Origin: Bombella saccharophila
GTDB taxonomy: Bacteria; Pseudomonadota; Alphaproteobacteria; Acetobacterales; Acetobacteraceae
Length of the DNA stretch: 64,000 bases
Assembly: GCF_026385475.1 (NCBI RefSeq)
Contig: NZ_JANIDW010000001.1
Span: forward strand, 124,001 to 188,000
Direction of reading: 5' to 3'
A program made the translations under genes and the position numbers. Shown here piece after piece: positions 1 through 8,614 of the stretch (its first letter is position 1; every line of letters starts with the position of its first letter). The notes beneath the pieces are model-generated. The model saw nothing but the letters and a program-made list of their open reading frames with translations, ran no database searches and was not told the origin of the DNA.

Positions 1-1570
1 GGTAATGGCTGGGTTGCCGGGTGATTCTACCCCTGTGATGGTGAAGATGGAGCTGCAAGGTGAGGACAAAACGTTAGCGAGCCTTTTTAACCAAAGTGAC
101 ACGGAAAAAGGGAATGCCGCGCAAGAGCATGTTTCGTTCGCTCTGCAAGGGCAAATAGGGCGGACGGGCAGTATGCTGGATGTCTCCGGCCAAGCGCATC
201 TTTTGCAATTACCTGATTGGGGATGGTTCTCTGGCCTTTTGCTGCATGATGTCCATTTAAAAGGCCAGCTCGCTTTTGGGGCGATAGAGGAGGCGGGCCT
301 GCCGTCTGTCACACTGCATGATCTAGTTTTTGAAAGTCAGGAGATCGGTGGGAGCGCGGCTATGGTAGTGCCTGCTCCTCTCGGCGCGGCAGGGCTGACA
401 GGGCAGATACATCTTGCCCATATGGATGAGACGCGCTTTCACTATGCGCCGATTATGGAGTTTGCGGGGGGCGCGGCGGAGCCGTCTGTGCCGACTTTAT
501 CACTCGGTGCTGCGCTCAAAACAGTGGAGCAACCCCCTGCTACGTCTATGCCCTCAGGAGAGAGTCGCTCGTCGGGGGATCGTTATATAGGTGCGCAATA
601 TGCTGGCTCTCACGAGATGGAAGCGGAGGCTCATAGAGGGCAATCTCATGCAGAGGCGGCTTTTGCAAACCTCCCGGGCCATGATGGCCCTCTGGCGCGT
701 TGGTTAGGGGCTCTGGCCGTCCAACCCTTGGATATAGATTTTACGGCTGATCATCTCCAAAGTACGGAGGTAGAGTACCAAGGGCTGCACCTGCATCTTT
801 TAGGGCATGAGGGGCATCTTGTTCTTTCTGTCCTAGGGGGGGCGGTGCAAACTGTATCATTATCGGGCGAGATCGTGCTTGATGGCTCTACTGAACCTTT
901 GCGGATGGGCATGAAAGCGGACCCGCTCATTTTGCCCGCACGTTGGGTGCAGTTGGCGTTAAACCAGCCTGTTACGGTGGAGGGGCCAATTCAACTTGTA
1001 GGGGCTTTAGGGACGGAAGGTGCGCATCCATCTGACCTTTTGCAAGCGATTGAAGGGCAGATGGGCCTCTCCATTGTGGATGGGCGTATCCATCGGGAGG
1101 TTTTAGCCCCCTTAGCAGGCCCCGCGGCACGGTTGCTCAAGCTGGGTGATGGCACTATGGGCCTGCGCTGTGCTGCGGGCGTGGTGCAGTTTAACCATGG
1201 GCAGGTTCATTTTGGGGATATGGCTTTGGAGGTCAAACATCTTTCGGTCCTTGGGCAGGGCAGTATGGCCTTGGCAGACCAAAGCTATACGCTTCAGCTT
1301 ATGCCCCATGTTAGTGTGATTGGAGCGGATTTCTCCACACCATTGCTGCTGGAGGGTAAAGGGGGAAGCGTCCATATCGGTACAGCAGGGAAAGATGGCG
1401 TCCCCGCTTTGCCCCCGCTTGATACAGCAAAATTTGGTGATGATGCTTGCGCTTATGCTGTGCAACAAGCACGCGCAGGGCGGCAAGGTTTGCCCCTACC
1501 TGAGCGGGAGCAAGACCATGGCGGTGGTGCAGGGGGTATCCTGCGTGCGCTTGGCCTTGGTGGGCATTAA
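1..1570 (+). CDS. AsmA-like protein, C-terminal part (5' end outside window)
   Basis: The reading frame is open from the first bases of the window, so the visible 520 or so residues are probably the C-terminal part of a longer protein. From about residue 330 the sequence looks like the AsmA C-terminal region: a stretch on low-rank regularly alternating beta strands beginning near IEGQMGLSIVDGRI, then LKLGDGTMGLRC and a closing LPPLDTAKFG segment, as in AsmA family proteins of Acetobacteraceae. AsmA-type proteins are large periplasmic or inner-membrane-anchored proteins linked to outer-membrane biogenesis and lipid transport between membranes. The gene is followed after 17 bases by the ATP12 chaperone gene. 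The family call is by resemblance; the N-terminal anchor cannot be seen. Confidence 0.7.
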   Translation, partial: VMAGLPGDSTPVMVKMELQGEDKTLASLFNQSDTEKGNAAQEHVSFALQGQIGRTGSMLDVSGQAHLLQLPDWGWFSGLLLHDVHLKGQLAFGAIEEAGLPSVTLHDLVFESQEIGGSAAMVVPAPLGAAGLTGQIHLAHMDETRFHYAPIMEFAGGAAEPSVPTLSLGAALKTVEQPPATSMPSGESRSSGDRYIGAQYAGSHEMEAEAHRGQSHAEAAFANLPGHDGPLARWLGALAVQPLDIDFTADHLQSTEVEYQGLHLHLLGHEGHLVLSVLGGAVQTVSLSGEIVLDGSTEPLRMGMKADPLILPARWVQLALNQPVTVEGPIQLVGALGTEGAHPSDLLQAIEGQMGLSIVDGRIHREVLAPLAGPAARLLKLGDGTMGLRCAAGVVQFNHGQVHFGDMALEVKHLSVLGQGSMALADQSYTLQLMPHVSVIGADFSTPLLLEGKGGSVHIGTAGKDGVPALPPLDTAKFGDDACAYAVQQARAGRQGLPLPEREQDHGGGAGGILRALGLGGH

Positions 1571-1587
1571 AGAGAAGGGGGTAGAGC

Positions 1588-2286
1588 GTGGTACAAGCGC
1601 GTAAACGCTTTTGGAAGCATGTAACCGTTGGGCCGGTCGGAGATGATGGGCGACAAGGCGTGTTGCTAGATGGCCGGCCCGTGCGCTTACCTGCGGGCGC
1701 TGTGCTGGCGGTATCGTCCTCCGCCCTGGCTCATGCTCTGGGGGAGGAGTGGCGGCAGATTGCTGAAGGAGCGCATTTCACCCCTGATGATTTGGTGCTG
1801 ACGCGTATTACCGGGAGTTATATTGAGCGTATTTTGCCCGACCGTACTGCGACAGAAGCCGTTCTCTATGGCTATGGGATTGATGATAATCTCTGTTACC
1901 AAAGCGAGGCGCAGGATGGGGCTTTAGTTAGGCGCATCCTTGCTTGGGCAGCGGAGCAAGGGTTACATCCTGCCATGACTGAGGCGGTGATGCCGCTAGA
2001 GCAGCCAGAATTCTACAAAGAGGCAGTAAAAGCCACGCTGGCGAAGATGGACCCTGCCTTATTGGCCACGTTAGGGGTTATGGTCCCTATTATGGGCAGT
2101 TTGCTGCTGCCTCTCGCCCTTGTGCGGGGGATCGTGTCTTTTGATGACGCTGTGCATCTTGCCCATGCAGATGAACATCAGCAGCTTACAAAATGGGGCC
2201 ATGATAAAGAGCTGGCCCGCCAATTAGAGCGCAAAAACGCGGATATTGCGGATGCGCTCCGTTTCTATAACCTCATGCAGGGTTAG
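1588..2286 (+). CDS. ATP12-family F1-ATPase assembly chaperone
   Basis: A 232-residue protein of the ATP12 family, the chaperone that in mitochondria binds the F1 alpha subunit during ATP synthase assembly; alphaproteobacteria carry homologues of the same length. Recognisable parts are the N-terminal beta-rich segment with KRFWKHVTVG and LLDGRPVRLPAG, the EEWRQI motif, the segment TRITGSYIERI, and the C-terminal helical part ending in ADALRFYNLMQG. The start is GTG, supported by a purine-rich AGAGAAGGGG element 7 bases upstream. It lies 17 bases after the AsmA-like gene and converges with ispDF. Function in bacteria is inferred from the mitochondrial family. Confidence 0.88.
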   Translation: MVQARKRFWKHVTVGPVGDDGRQGVLLDGRPVRLPAGAVLAVSSSALAHALGEEWRQIAEGAHFTPDDLVLTRITGSYIERILPDRTATEAVLYGYGIDDNLCYQSEAQDGALVRRILAWAAEQGLHPAMTEAVMPLEQPEFYKEAVKATLAKMDPALLATLGVMVPIMGSLLLPLALVRGIVSFDDAVHLAHADEHQQLTKWGHDKELARQLERKNADIADALRFYNLMQG

Positions 2287-2287
2287 A

Positions 2288-2313
2288 ATAGCGGGGGTAT
2301 CACACCCCGCTAT
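2288..2313. terminator. Hairpin between convergent ATP12 and ispDF genes
   Basis: A 9-bp perfect inverted repeat (ATAGCGGGG paired with CCCCGCTAT) with an 8-base loop sits between the two convergent stop codons and overlaps the last codons of ispDF. There is no clear U-tract on either strand, so it is a candidate rather than a clear intrinsic terminator. Confidence 0.4.
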
Positions 2314-3517
2314 CGGGTACCATGATGCTGACGGCGGCCGTAGCGGCGATGCCTTCTTCACGCCCGGTGAAGCCGAGACGCTCGGACGTTGTAGCTTTGA
2401 CGGAGATGCGGCTGGGATGGACCTTGAGCAACTCGGCCAAACGAGCACACATGGCCTGAGCATGAGGGCCGATTTTGGGGCGTTCGCAGATGATGGTGAG
2501 GTCGGCATTCACCAACATCCCCCCCTTGGAGCGAATTAGCTCCCCAGCATGGATGAGGAAACGAGCGGAATCCATATCGCGCCATTTTTCATCTGTGGGG
2601 GGGAAATGCCGGCCAATATCGCCCTCATTAAGGGCGCCGTAAATCGCATCGCAAAGTGTATGGATTCCCACATCGGCATCAGAGTGACCGGCAAGGCCCT
2701 TCTCATGAGGAATCTCAATACCGCATAGGATGAGCTTACGCCCCTCAGCAAAAGCGTGGACATCATAACCCAACCCAACACGCGGTAAGAGCGGTGGGGT
2801 AGGCTGGTTTTCTTGGCTTTGCATGGCACGTTCAAGCCGCATAAGGTCCTCCGTAACGGTCAGTTTAATATTATCTTCGGCCCCCATAACGATAGCCACA
2901 GGGTGGCCTGCTGCCTCTAAAAGCCCGGCATCATCGGTTAAGGCTGTGCGGTGGCGGGTATGGAGGGCGTGCAATAAAGGAAAGGAGAAGCCCTGCGGGG
3001 TTTGCGCACGCCATAGCCCATCACGCGGGACGGTATCGGTGATGATGCCGTCTTTGACCTTCTTTAACGTATCGCTGACAGGCAGGGCAGGGATAACGCC
3101 TTCATGATGCTCTAACGCTTCTAAAACACGGGTAATGAGGGCCGCTGGCACATAAGGGCGCGCACCATCATGAACAAGCACAATATCCGGGGGTGTGGGC
3201 AAAGCAGCCAGAGCCTCCAACCCAGCGCGCACACTATCATGACGCTCGGCCCCGCCGGGGACGGGGGAAAGAACATCCAGCCCCGCTAGAGCTTGCGGGA
3301 GGAGAGGGTCACTGCCTACAGGTTGGAGATAATCAACATGCGGCAAAAGGGCGAGGGCCGCATGACGAATAACAGGCTGCCCCGCAAGGAGATGGAACTG
3401 CTTGCTGATGGCTGCTTGTTCTTCTGTCGTACCAGCAGAGAATCGCCGCCCACGCCCTGCGGCAAGGAGGAGGGCCGCAACGCGCTTGCGTTTAATGGGA
3501 GAGGGAGTGGCGTCCAA
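2300..3517 (-). CDS. ispDF: Bifunctional IspD/IspF isoprenoid enzyme
   Basis: A 405-residue fusion of two enzymes of the MEP isoprenoid pathway. Residues 12 to about 235 are IspD, 2-C-methyl-D-erythritol 4-phosphate cytidylyltransferase, with the nucleotide-binding LLLAAGRGRRF loop and VHDGARPYV. Residues from about 246 are IspF, 2-C-methyl-D-erythritol 2,4-cyclodiphosphate synthase, with the zinc-binding GYDVHAF motif, GHSDADVG and the family signature KATTSERLGFTGR. The fusion is typical of many alphaproteobacteria. It follows apaG on the same strand after 27 bases and probably shares its transcript. IspE, the enzyme acting between the two, is not in the window. Confidence 0.96.
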   Translation of the reverse strand: MDATPSPIKRKRVAALLLAAGRGRRFSAGTTEEQAAISKQFHLLAGQPVIRHAALALLPHVDYLQPVGSDPLLPQALAGLDVLSPVPGGAERHDSVRAGLEALAALPTPPDIVLVHDGARPYVPAALITRVLEALEHHEGVIPALPVSDTLKKVKDGIITDTVPRDGLWRAQTPQGFSFPLLHALHTRHRTALTDDAGLLEAAGHPVAIVMGAEDNIKLTVTEDLMRLERAMQSQENQPTPPLLPRVGLGYDVHAFAEGRKLILCGIEIPHEKGLAGHSDADVGIHTLCDAIYGALNEGDIGRHFPPTDEKWRDMDSARFLIHAGELIRSKGGMLVNADLTIICERPKIGPHAQAMCARLAELLKVHPSRISVKATTSERLGFTGREEGIAATAAVSIMVPDSGV

Positions 3518-3544
3518 GGGGGCGTCCTTCGCAAAACCGGGAGG

Positions 3545-4021
3545 TTAGTGGGTCATGCCGATATGATGGGGGCTGTCTAGGCTAAAAGCTGGCACGCTGA
3601 CATCAAAGCGATGACCGCTCGCTGGGGTAATCATGTGATAGACGCCCTCCATAAAACCGCTAGGGGTTTTGAGCTCTGCTCCAGATGTATATTGGTAGTT
3701 ACTTTCGGGAGCGATGATGGGTTGTTCCCCAACGACGCCCTCACCATGCACTTGCTCTTGGCTGCCGCGTTCATCGGTAATGGTCCAACTACGGGAGAGG
3801 AGTTGGACGCTTTCTTGGCCGTTATTTTCGATCAATACGTGATAAAGCCACACATAGCGATGCTCATCAGGGTCGGAATGTTCATCAACCCAAAAAGGCC
3901 GAACATTGACCGTTACATCCCCCGTGCGGGCAGTAAAAGCGGGGAGGGAGGTGATGGGCTCTAGCTCAACAGTGTCTGTGTCAGCCAATGAATCTTCTGA
4001 GGGGGGAGCGTTATCAGACAT
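3545..4021 (-). CDS. apaG: ApaG-domain protein
   Basis: A 158-residue protein dominated by an ApaG/DUF525 beta-sandwich domain (about residues 28 to 155). Visible hallmarks are VNVRPFWVDE, YHVLIENNG, the nucleotide-binding-like loop HGEGVVGEQP and SGAELKTPSGFMEGVYHM. ApaG proteins have been linked to Co2+/Mg2+ homeostasis in enterics, but the biochemical role is not settled. The first 25 residues are an acidic, Asp/Glu/Ser-rich extension. The gene is upstream of ispDF on the same strand. Confidence 0.92.
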   Translation of the reverse strand: MSDNAPPSEDSLADTDTVELEPITSLPAFTARTGDVTVNVRPFWVDEHSDPDEHRYVWLYHVLIENNGQESVQLLSRSWTITDERGSQEQVHGEGVVGEQPIIAPESNYQYTSGAELKTPSGFMEGVYHMITPASGHRFDVSVPAFSLDSPHHIGMTH

Positions 4022-4080
4022 AGGCTCTTACTAGACTCATTATAGAGGGTTGTCACGGTTGCGGAGGATATTTACAGAAA

Positions 4081-4115
4081 GGCCGCCCATCATGGGGGTG
4101 GTATGATGGGCGGCC
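4081..4115 (-). terminator. Intrinsic terminator of metZ
   Basis: A perfect 13-bp inverted repeat (GGCCGCCCATCAT and its complement) with a 9-base loop, 40 bases past the metZ stop. On the minus strand the hairpin is followed by TTTCTGTAAAT, a short U-rich tract, as expected for metZ termination before apaG. Confidence 0.75.
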
Positions 4116-4154
4116 GGGGGTGCGGGCAGATTCCTTATAACATAAAAAGGGGGG

Positions 4155-5369
4155 TTAGCGTCCAGCCCTTAAAGCAGCTTCTGCCCCACGGCGAATATCT
4201 GCGATGAGGTCCTCTGCATCCTCTAAACCAACAGAGAAGCGGATGGAGCCATCGGTAATGCCAAGGGCATTGCGTTGCTCTTGCGTTAGCTTGCGGTGTG
4301 TTGTGGTGGCAGGATGTGTAGCAAGGCTGCGTGCATCACCAAGATTGTTAGAAATAGCAATGAGTTGAAAGGCATTGAGGCACGCAAAAGCCCCTTTCTT
4401 GCCATTTGCAACGGTAAAGGCAATCAGCGTGCCGCCATTGCTCATTTGTGTATGTGCAAGCTTTGCTTGGGGATGGTCTTTCCGCCCCGGATAGCGCACA
4501 GCGGTAATGCCGGGGAGGTCGCCTAGTACATCAGCAATACGGGCAGCATTGCGGGCCATAGCCTCAACGCGGAGTTGTAAGGTCTCTAGCCCCTTAGAGA
4601 GAACCCACGCATTGAAGGGAGAGAGCGTGTTACCTGTATTGCGGACAAAGGGTTGCAGCGTCTCGGTAATCCATTTTTGGCTGCCTAGAATCGCCCCGCC
4701 CATCACACGGCCTTGCCCATCAATATGTTTGGTGCAGGAATAGATAACGACATCGGCCCCAAGCTCTAACGGTTTTTGGCCGACAGGGGTGGCAAAGACA
4801 TTATCGACCATAAAGAGCGCACCCGCTTTATGAGCAAGCGTGGCAATATGGCGAATATCCAGCACATCCAGCATAGGGTTGGAGGGGGTCTCAATCAGCA
4901 CAGCCTTAGTAGGGCGGGAGAGGGCCTCCTCCCACGCTGCGGGGTTGGTGCCGTCAATCATGACCGTCTCAATCCCATAAGCGGGAAGCAAGCTGTCGAG
5001 CAGCCAATGGGTGGAGCCAAAGAGCGCGCTGGAAGCAACAATACGGTCCCCCGCTTTAAGATGGGCGAGTAACGCGCAGGAGACAGCCCCCATGCCGGTG
5101 GACGTCGTCTGGCAGGCCTCGGCTCCTTCTAGCAGGGCGAGACGGTCTTGCAGGGCATCGACCGTGGGATTGCCATAGCGGGAATATTGGAGATGTTGAA
5201 TCGTGCCTTCAAAAGTAGCCTCGGCTTGCTCGGCACTATCATACACAAAGCCGGATGTGGGGAAGATGGCATCGGATGTCTCCCCATGTTCGGTACGATG
5301 GCGCGCTTCATGCAGCAGGCGTGTGCCTGTGCGACAGGAGGCAAGGAAGGTAGGGTCGGTAGAGGGCAT
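4155..5369 (-). CDS. metZ: O-succinylhomoserine sulfhydrylase
   Basis: A 404-residue PLP enzyme of the Cys/Met-metabolism family. It condenses O-succinylhomoserine (or O-acetylhomoserine) with sulfide to give homocysteine for methionine synthesis. Seen in the sequence: SGFVYDSAEQAE near the start, STGMGAVSC, the substrate loop IETPSNPMLDV, and YSCTKHIDGQG with the Schiff-base lysine, followed by GGAI. The ATG at 5369 is chosen over an upstream in-frame start at 5399 because a GGAGGA ribosome site lies 7 bases before it. The leader carries a SAM-II riboswitch and a good promoter, so expression is expected to fall when SAM is abundant. MetZ is favoured over other family members from the sequence and riboswitch context. 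Confidence 0.92.
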   Translation of the reverse strand: MPSTDPTFLASCRTGTRLLHEARHRTEHGETSDAIFPTSGFVYDSAEQAEATFEGTIQHLQYSRYGNPTVDALQDRLALLEGAEACQTTSTGMGAVSCALLAHLKAGDRIVASSALFGSTHWLLDSLLPAYGIETVMIDGTNPAAWEEALSRPTKAVLIETPSNPMLDVLDIRHIATLAHKAGALFMVDNVFATPVGQKPLELGADVVIYSCTKHIDGQGRVMGGAILGSQKWITETLQPFVRNTGNTLSPFNAWVLSKGLETLQLRVEAMARNAARIADVLGDLPGITAVRYPGRKDHPQAKLAHTQMSNGGTLIAFTVANGKKGAFACLNAFQLIAISNNLGDARSLATHPATTTHRKLTQEQRNALGITDGSIRFSVGLEDAEDLIADIRRGAEAALRAGR

Positions 5370-5461
5370 GGGTTCCTCCAGCTGAAGAGGCAGCCGCACC
5401 CCAGCGGGCCGCCTAATTGAGATGGAGGCCGTCTGAAGTCCTGATTCTGCGGGGGAGAAAC

Positions 5462-5523
5462 AGGGCCTCTTTAGCGCATGTTGTTTAACCTCGCCGCAAG
5501 CCGGCCTATCAAATCACGAGGGC
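5462..5523 (-). promoter_or_regulatory. SAM-II riboswitch in the metZ leader
   Basis: On the minus strand the metZ leader contains the conserved SAM-II pieces in order: CGTGATTTG, the loop segment GGCCGGCTTGC, the closing strand of P1, GTTAAACAA and GCTAAAGAGGCC. P1 is formed by CCTCG (5521-5517) and CGAGG (5493-5489), and the GGCC of the loop can pair with GGCC near 5464-5467 to give the pseudoknot. This class binds S-adenosylmethionine and turns off methionine synthesis genes in alphaproteobacteria. It lies about 92 bases before the metZ start. Confidence 0.85.
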
Positions 5524-5547
5524 GATGGTATGTCCCATCACGATGAG

Positions 5548-5576
5548 ACTATGCGCTCAGGGTGGGAGAGCGTCAA
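5548..5576 (-). promoter_or_regulatory. Sigma-70-type promoter of metZ
   Basis: On the minus strand TTGACG (5576-5571) and CATAGT (5553-5548) are separated by exactly 17 bases. Transcription would start near 5541, just upstream of the SAM-II aptamer, which supports both calls. Confidence 0.65.
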
Positions 5577-5610
5577 GCGCAACTATTGCGAAAAATATAT
5601 AAACAAGGGA

Positions 5611-5639
5611 TTGCACGCTGTTACTCCCCTCAGTATAAC
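5611..5639 (+). promoter_or_regulatory. Sigma-70-type promoter of tRNA-Gly
   Basis: TTGCAC (5611-5616) and TATAAC (5634-5639) are spaced by 17 bases and end 12 bases before the mature tRNA 5' end. It is divergent from the metZ promoter. Confidence 0.7.
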
Positions 5640-5651
5640 AACCCTCGTTGA

Positions 5652-5725
5652 GCGGATGTAGTTCAATGGTAGAACGGCAGCTTCCCAAGCTGCATACGGG
5701 GGTTCGATTCCCCTCATCCGCTCCA
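5652..5725 (+). tRNA. tRNA-Gly (anticodon CCC)
   Basis: A complete cloverleaf: acceptor stem GCGGATG/CATCCGC, D arm GTTCAATGGTAGAAC, anticodon stem GCAGC/GCTGC around the loop TTCCCAA (anticodon CCC, reads GGG), and a T arm with GGTTCGATTCC. The CCA end is encoded at 5723-5725. It stands alone between metZ and an unrelated gene. Confidence 0.97.
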
Positions 5726-5774
5726 AGATTTCTCTAAAAATTTGGGTATGATGCGTTATCCGTTAGGTAGAGCC

Positions 5775-6284
5775 TTACGGGCTGTTGAGCGTGTCTTGAT
5801 AATGTTGGCCATCAAAGACCCACCGGTCATTCCCATTGATGAGCAAATCCGCCATGCCATTATGATAACGCCGTGTGATGCGAATGGTGCCATTCACGCT
5901 ATCAAGCAAGGTCTCCCAGTCGTTTCCAGCTTGACGGTAAATGGAGGTCGTGCATCCGGCCGAGCCGCATAGCCGATAAGATTGCAGTTGTACAAAGAGA
6001 ATCGTCTCTTTTTGGCGTGGGGAGAGCCGGGCTGTCCCCGTAAGGATGATGGGTTGGTCGTTATGGCGGGCTGCATCATCGAGGAGGTCAGCATTAAGAG
6101 CGCGTGCCTGCTTGTCGAGCTCTGTCCCAGGGCGGGCTTTTAACTCTACAGAGGTTGTGTTGGGGGTATGGCGTGCATGGGGGGCTGCTAATGCTTGATG
6201 CGTAAGAGAATGCAACGGATTAAAAGCGATTAGCGTAATAGTGAGAATGACGAAACGAAGAGACCGATGGCATGAGCATGTCAT
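5775..6284 (-). CDS. Secreted hypothetical protein
   Basis: A 169-residue protein I do not recognise by name. Residues 1 to about 33 look like a Sec signal peptide (basic start, then FVILTITLIAF, and a cleavage region around QALA-AP). The mature part is mostly polar with one notable motif, LCGSAGCTTSIYRQ, a closely spaced Cys pair that could form a disulfide, followed by a beta-rich end with GNDRWVFDGQHY. Similar CGSxGC motifs occur in small uncharacterised exported proteins of alphaproteobacteria. It is downstream of the dioxygenase gene on the same strand with a 45-base gap. Function unknown. Confidence 0.7.
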   Translation of the reverse strand: MTCSCHRSLRFVILTITLIAFNPLHSLTHQALAAPHARHTPNTTSVELKARPGTELDKQARALNADLLDDAARHNDQPIILTGTARLSPRQKETILFVQLQSYRLCGSAGCTTSIYRQAGNDWETLLDSVNGTIRITRRYHNGMADLLINGNDRWVFDGQHYQDTLNSP

Positions 6285-6329
6285 AATGGTGATCCTGTAA
6301 GGAGGAGAAGGGATGAAGGGGCGGGGTTC

Positions 6330-7067
6330 TTATTCGTATCGCAAAGTGACGACAAGGACATCACGATAGGCTGGTTGTGAGGGGTCTTCTGGCTCCACAG
6401 CGGTTACTCCATGATAAACGCGATGATCATTTACAATAGCGGTATCGAGCGGGTCCTTTAATGTAAAAGACCCTAGTTCTGTCTGCTTATTCAGCGCATG
6501 GATACTCGTAACGCCCTCGCGAATATTGATACGGTTGATCATAAATACAAAGACCCAATCTACACCATCGCGATGCATACCCTCTGGCGTGGGACGACCT
6601 TGCGTATGAACTGCGGCCTCAATGCGGAATTGATGAACCTCCACATGCCATGAGGTTGGGCGTGCATGCTCTTGGGCGAGGTGATCAGCTAATGTCGCAC
6701 TGGCCTTTAGGATTGCTTGGAGTGCAGGATGATTGCCTATCTCCTCGCTAATAGGGTTGAACCAGCGTTCTATCCCGCCATTGAGAAGGTTATAATCTCG
6801 GCTTTGATAATGTGGCTGATGTTCTTTGCGGGTTATGTGACCGCTATTGATGGAAAATGTCCCATAACGGCGACGGCGGTAACGCCCGCTATCGGCCATG
6901 TAACGGTCCATCCCTAACGTGTTCCAACTCGCTACGAAGCTCTCCCAATCCTTTAGACCATAGGGTGTTAGCCATGCTTGAGCATGATGAGCAGGTAGAA
7001 AAAGAAAGCCTTGTTTATGAAGTTGGGCTTCGTCCGTCCGGTTAAGGGCTGTGCAAGACGGTATCAT
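6330..7067 (-). CDS. 2OG-Fe(II) dioxygenase family protein
   Basis: A 245-residue protein resembling the 2OG-Fe dioxygenase family (PF10014), whose characterised members (IDO/BsmA type) hydroxylate free amino acids. Iron and cosubstrate ligands are visible: the H-x-D motif in GMHRDGVDWVF (near residue 165), a distal His in DHRVYHGVTAV, and the Arg in the C-terminal YRDVLVVTLRYE that would bind 2-oxoglutarate. No signal peptide, so cytoplasmic. The substrate cannot be told from sequence; amino acid hydroxylation is inference from family members. The downstream secreted protein gene may be cotranscribed. Confidence 0.82.
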   Translation of the reverse strand: MIPSCTALNRTDEAQLHKQGFLFLPAHHAQAWLTPYGLKDWESFVASWNTLGMDRYMADSGRYRRRRYGTFSINSGHITRKEHQPHYQSRDYNLLNGGIERWFNPISEEIGNHPALQAILKASATLADHLAQEHARPTSWHVEVHQFRIEAAVHTQGRPTPEGMHRDGVDWVFVFMINRINIREGVTSIHALNKQTELGSFTLKDPLDTAIVNDHRVYHGVTAVEPEDPSQPAYRDVLVVTLRYE

Positions 7068-7155
7068 GACGGCCGATTCCCTTTCTCCAGCTTAGGGGTG
7101 TAGGGCAAAGCTATAACTTACTTATGTGTATCTGTCTGTAGAGTGATATTAGGCT

Positions 7156-7189
7156 CTTCCTCTCACATGGTTGTGAATGTGAGAGGAAG
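7156..7189 (-). terminator. Hairpin downstream of ndh
   Basis: A perfect 12-bp stem (CTTCCTCTCACA and complement) with a 10-base loop directly after the ndh stop. No strong U-tract follows on the minus strand, so the terminator call is moderate. Confidence 0.5.
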
Positions 7190-7198
7190 GGCGCAGGA

Positions 7199-8455
7199 TT
7201 AATCGTTCTTTTTGTGTCGTTCTTTGCCGTTAAGGTCTGGATTATTGGGGTGGAAGCGCTCCTTGAGGGCGACGCAGAGTGTACGGAAAAGGCCGCTTAA
7301 ACCCATCTGATGCTGGCGGAAGAGGCCCTCGTGAATAAAACGTGCCAATTGGGCCCCTAGGCCGTGACCACCAAAGCCTTTTTTGGAAGGCCACATACCC
7401 CAAGCGTTATAATGACCTAAAGAGACGACAGACCCACGGTCGGTATAGACGAAGGGTACAGGCGCTTTCCCAGCGATTTGCCGAGGGATAGCCACCCGGC
7501 CAACATAGCGCCCTTCTTGGCGGGCGGCTTGTGCGGTTGGGGCAACGGGGTTGACCTCCATGCGGGCACAATCCCCAATGGCGAAAATTGCGGGGTCTTT
7601 TGTGGTTTGGAGCGTTGCAGTGACCATAATCTGGCCGCTGCGGCTTAGCTCTAGGTCTTTTAGTAAGGACGTTGCTGCACAGGCTTTTACCCCGGCTGCC
7701 CAGATAGGAAAGTCGGATTGAATACGACGGCCATCTTTGAGGGCGATATACCCACAGCCGACTTCACTAACCATCCCTGATACAATGACCTGGAAGCCGA
7801 GTTTCTCCAGCTCTGTTTTGGCTTCGGCAGACACTTTCTCTGGGAAGGCGGCGAGCAGACGCTCAGAGGCTTCAATCAAAGTGGGTTTAAGCAATTTGCG
7901 CCGGGCATCAGGCCCAAGACCGGGCGTGTTATCAATCGCTTGGCAGAGTTCTGCAGCAAGTTGCACACCGGTCGCTCCCCCGCCGACAATGCCCATATGG
8001 ACAGGCTCGTTTGTAAGTTGAGCGCGCTCAATAAGGGAGCGGAAACGGTCATGGATGGTGGTTGCATCAGCGAGGGAGTTAAGGAACAGGCAGTTCTCTT
8101 TTGCTCCAGGTGTCCCGAAGTCGTTTGCACAAGAGCCAAGGGCGACCACAAGTGTATCGTAAGGGAGAGTCTGTCCATCCTCTAAGGTGAGCGTCCGATT
8201 GGTGCGATCGATCGTCTCCATTGTACTTTGGATAAAGGTAAAGCCAAAGCGTTTAGCGAGCTCGTTAAAAGCGAATAGATTACCTTTAGGGCTAATGGTT
8301 CCTGATGCAAATTCATGCAAGACCGGCTTCCAGAAATGGACCTTGTTTTTATCAATCAAGGTGACCGCCACACGGGGGTTATGGCTCAGCTGCGTTGCGG
8401 CTTCTAGCCCGCCAACACCACCTCCAAGAATGACGATACGTTTCTTTGTGGCCAT
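7199..8455 (-). CDS. ndh: Type II NADH dehydrogenase (NAD(P)/FAD oxidoreductase)
   Basis: A 418-residue non-proton-pumping NADH:quinone oxidoreductase that feeds electrons from NADH into the quinone pool. Two dinucleotide-binding Rossmann motifs are visible: ILGGGVGGLEAA at the N terminus for FAD and GIVGGGATGVQLAAEL near residue 160 for NADH. FAIGDCA near residue 300 is the second FAD contact. The C-terminal part, from about 370, has the basic/amphipathic stretch used for membrane attachment. The ATG at 8455 is preferred to an upstream TTG at 8482 because of a GAGGA element 8 to 9 bases before it. In acetic acid bacteria this enzyme is a major NADH sink. No other respiratory gene is adjacent. 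Confidence 0.9.
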   Translation of the reverse strand: MATKKRIVILGGGVGGLEAATQLSHNPRVAVTLIDKNKVHFWKPVLHEFASGTISPKGNLFAFNELAKRFGFTFIQSTMETIDRTNRTLTLEDGQTLPYDTLVVALGSCANDFGTPGAKENCLFLNSLADATTIHDRFRSLIERAQLTNEPVHMGIVGGGATGVQLAAELCQAIDNTPGLGPDARRKLLKPTLIEASERLLAAFPEKVSAEAKTELEKLGFQVIVSGMVSEVGCGYIALKDGRRIQSDFPIWAAGVKACAATSLLKDLELSRSGQIMVTATLQTTKDPAIFAIGDCARMEVNPVAPTAQAARQEGRYVGRVAIPRQIAGKAPVPFVYTDRGSVVSLGHYNAWGMWPSKKGFGGHGLGAQLARFIHEGLFRQHQMGLSGLFRTLCVALKERFHPNNPDLNGKERHKKND

Positions 8456-8614
8456 GAGCCCGTTCCTCGTTTTTTGATGCAATCAGCGCAAATAGGACGC
8501 GCATGGTAGTAAAACGTGTCCTAGTAGCCTTCCCATGCAGGAGATACAAGCCCTGATGAAGGAAGAGCGCATATTTTTTAAGGGGTTATTAAGGTTACAG
8601 GGGGGATGGCTCGT

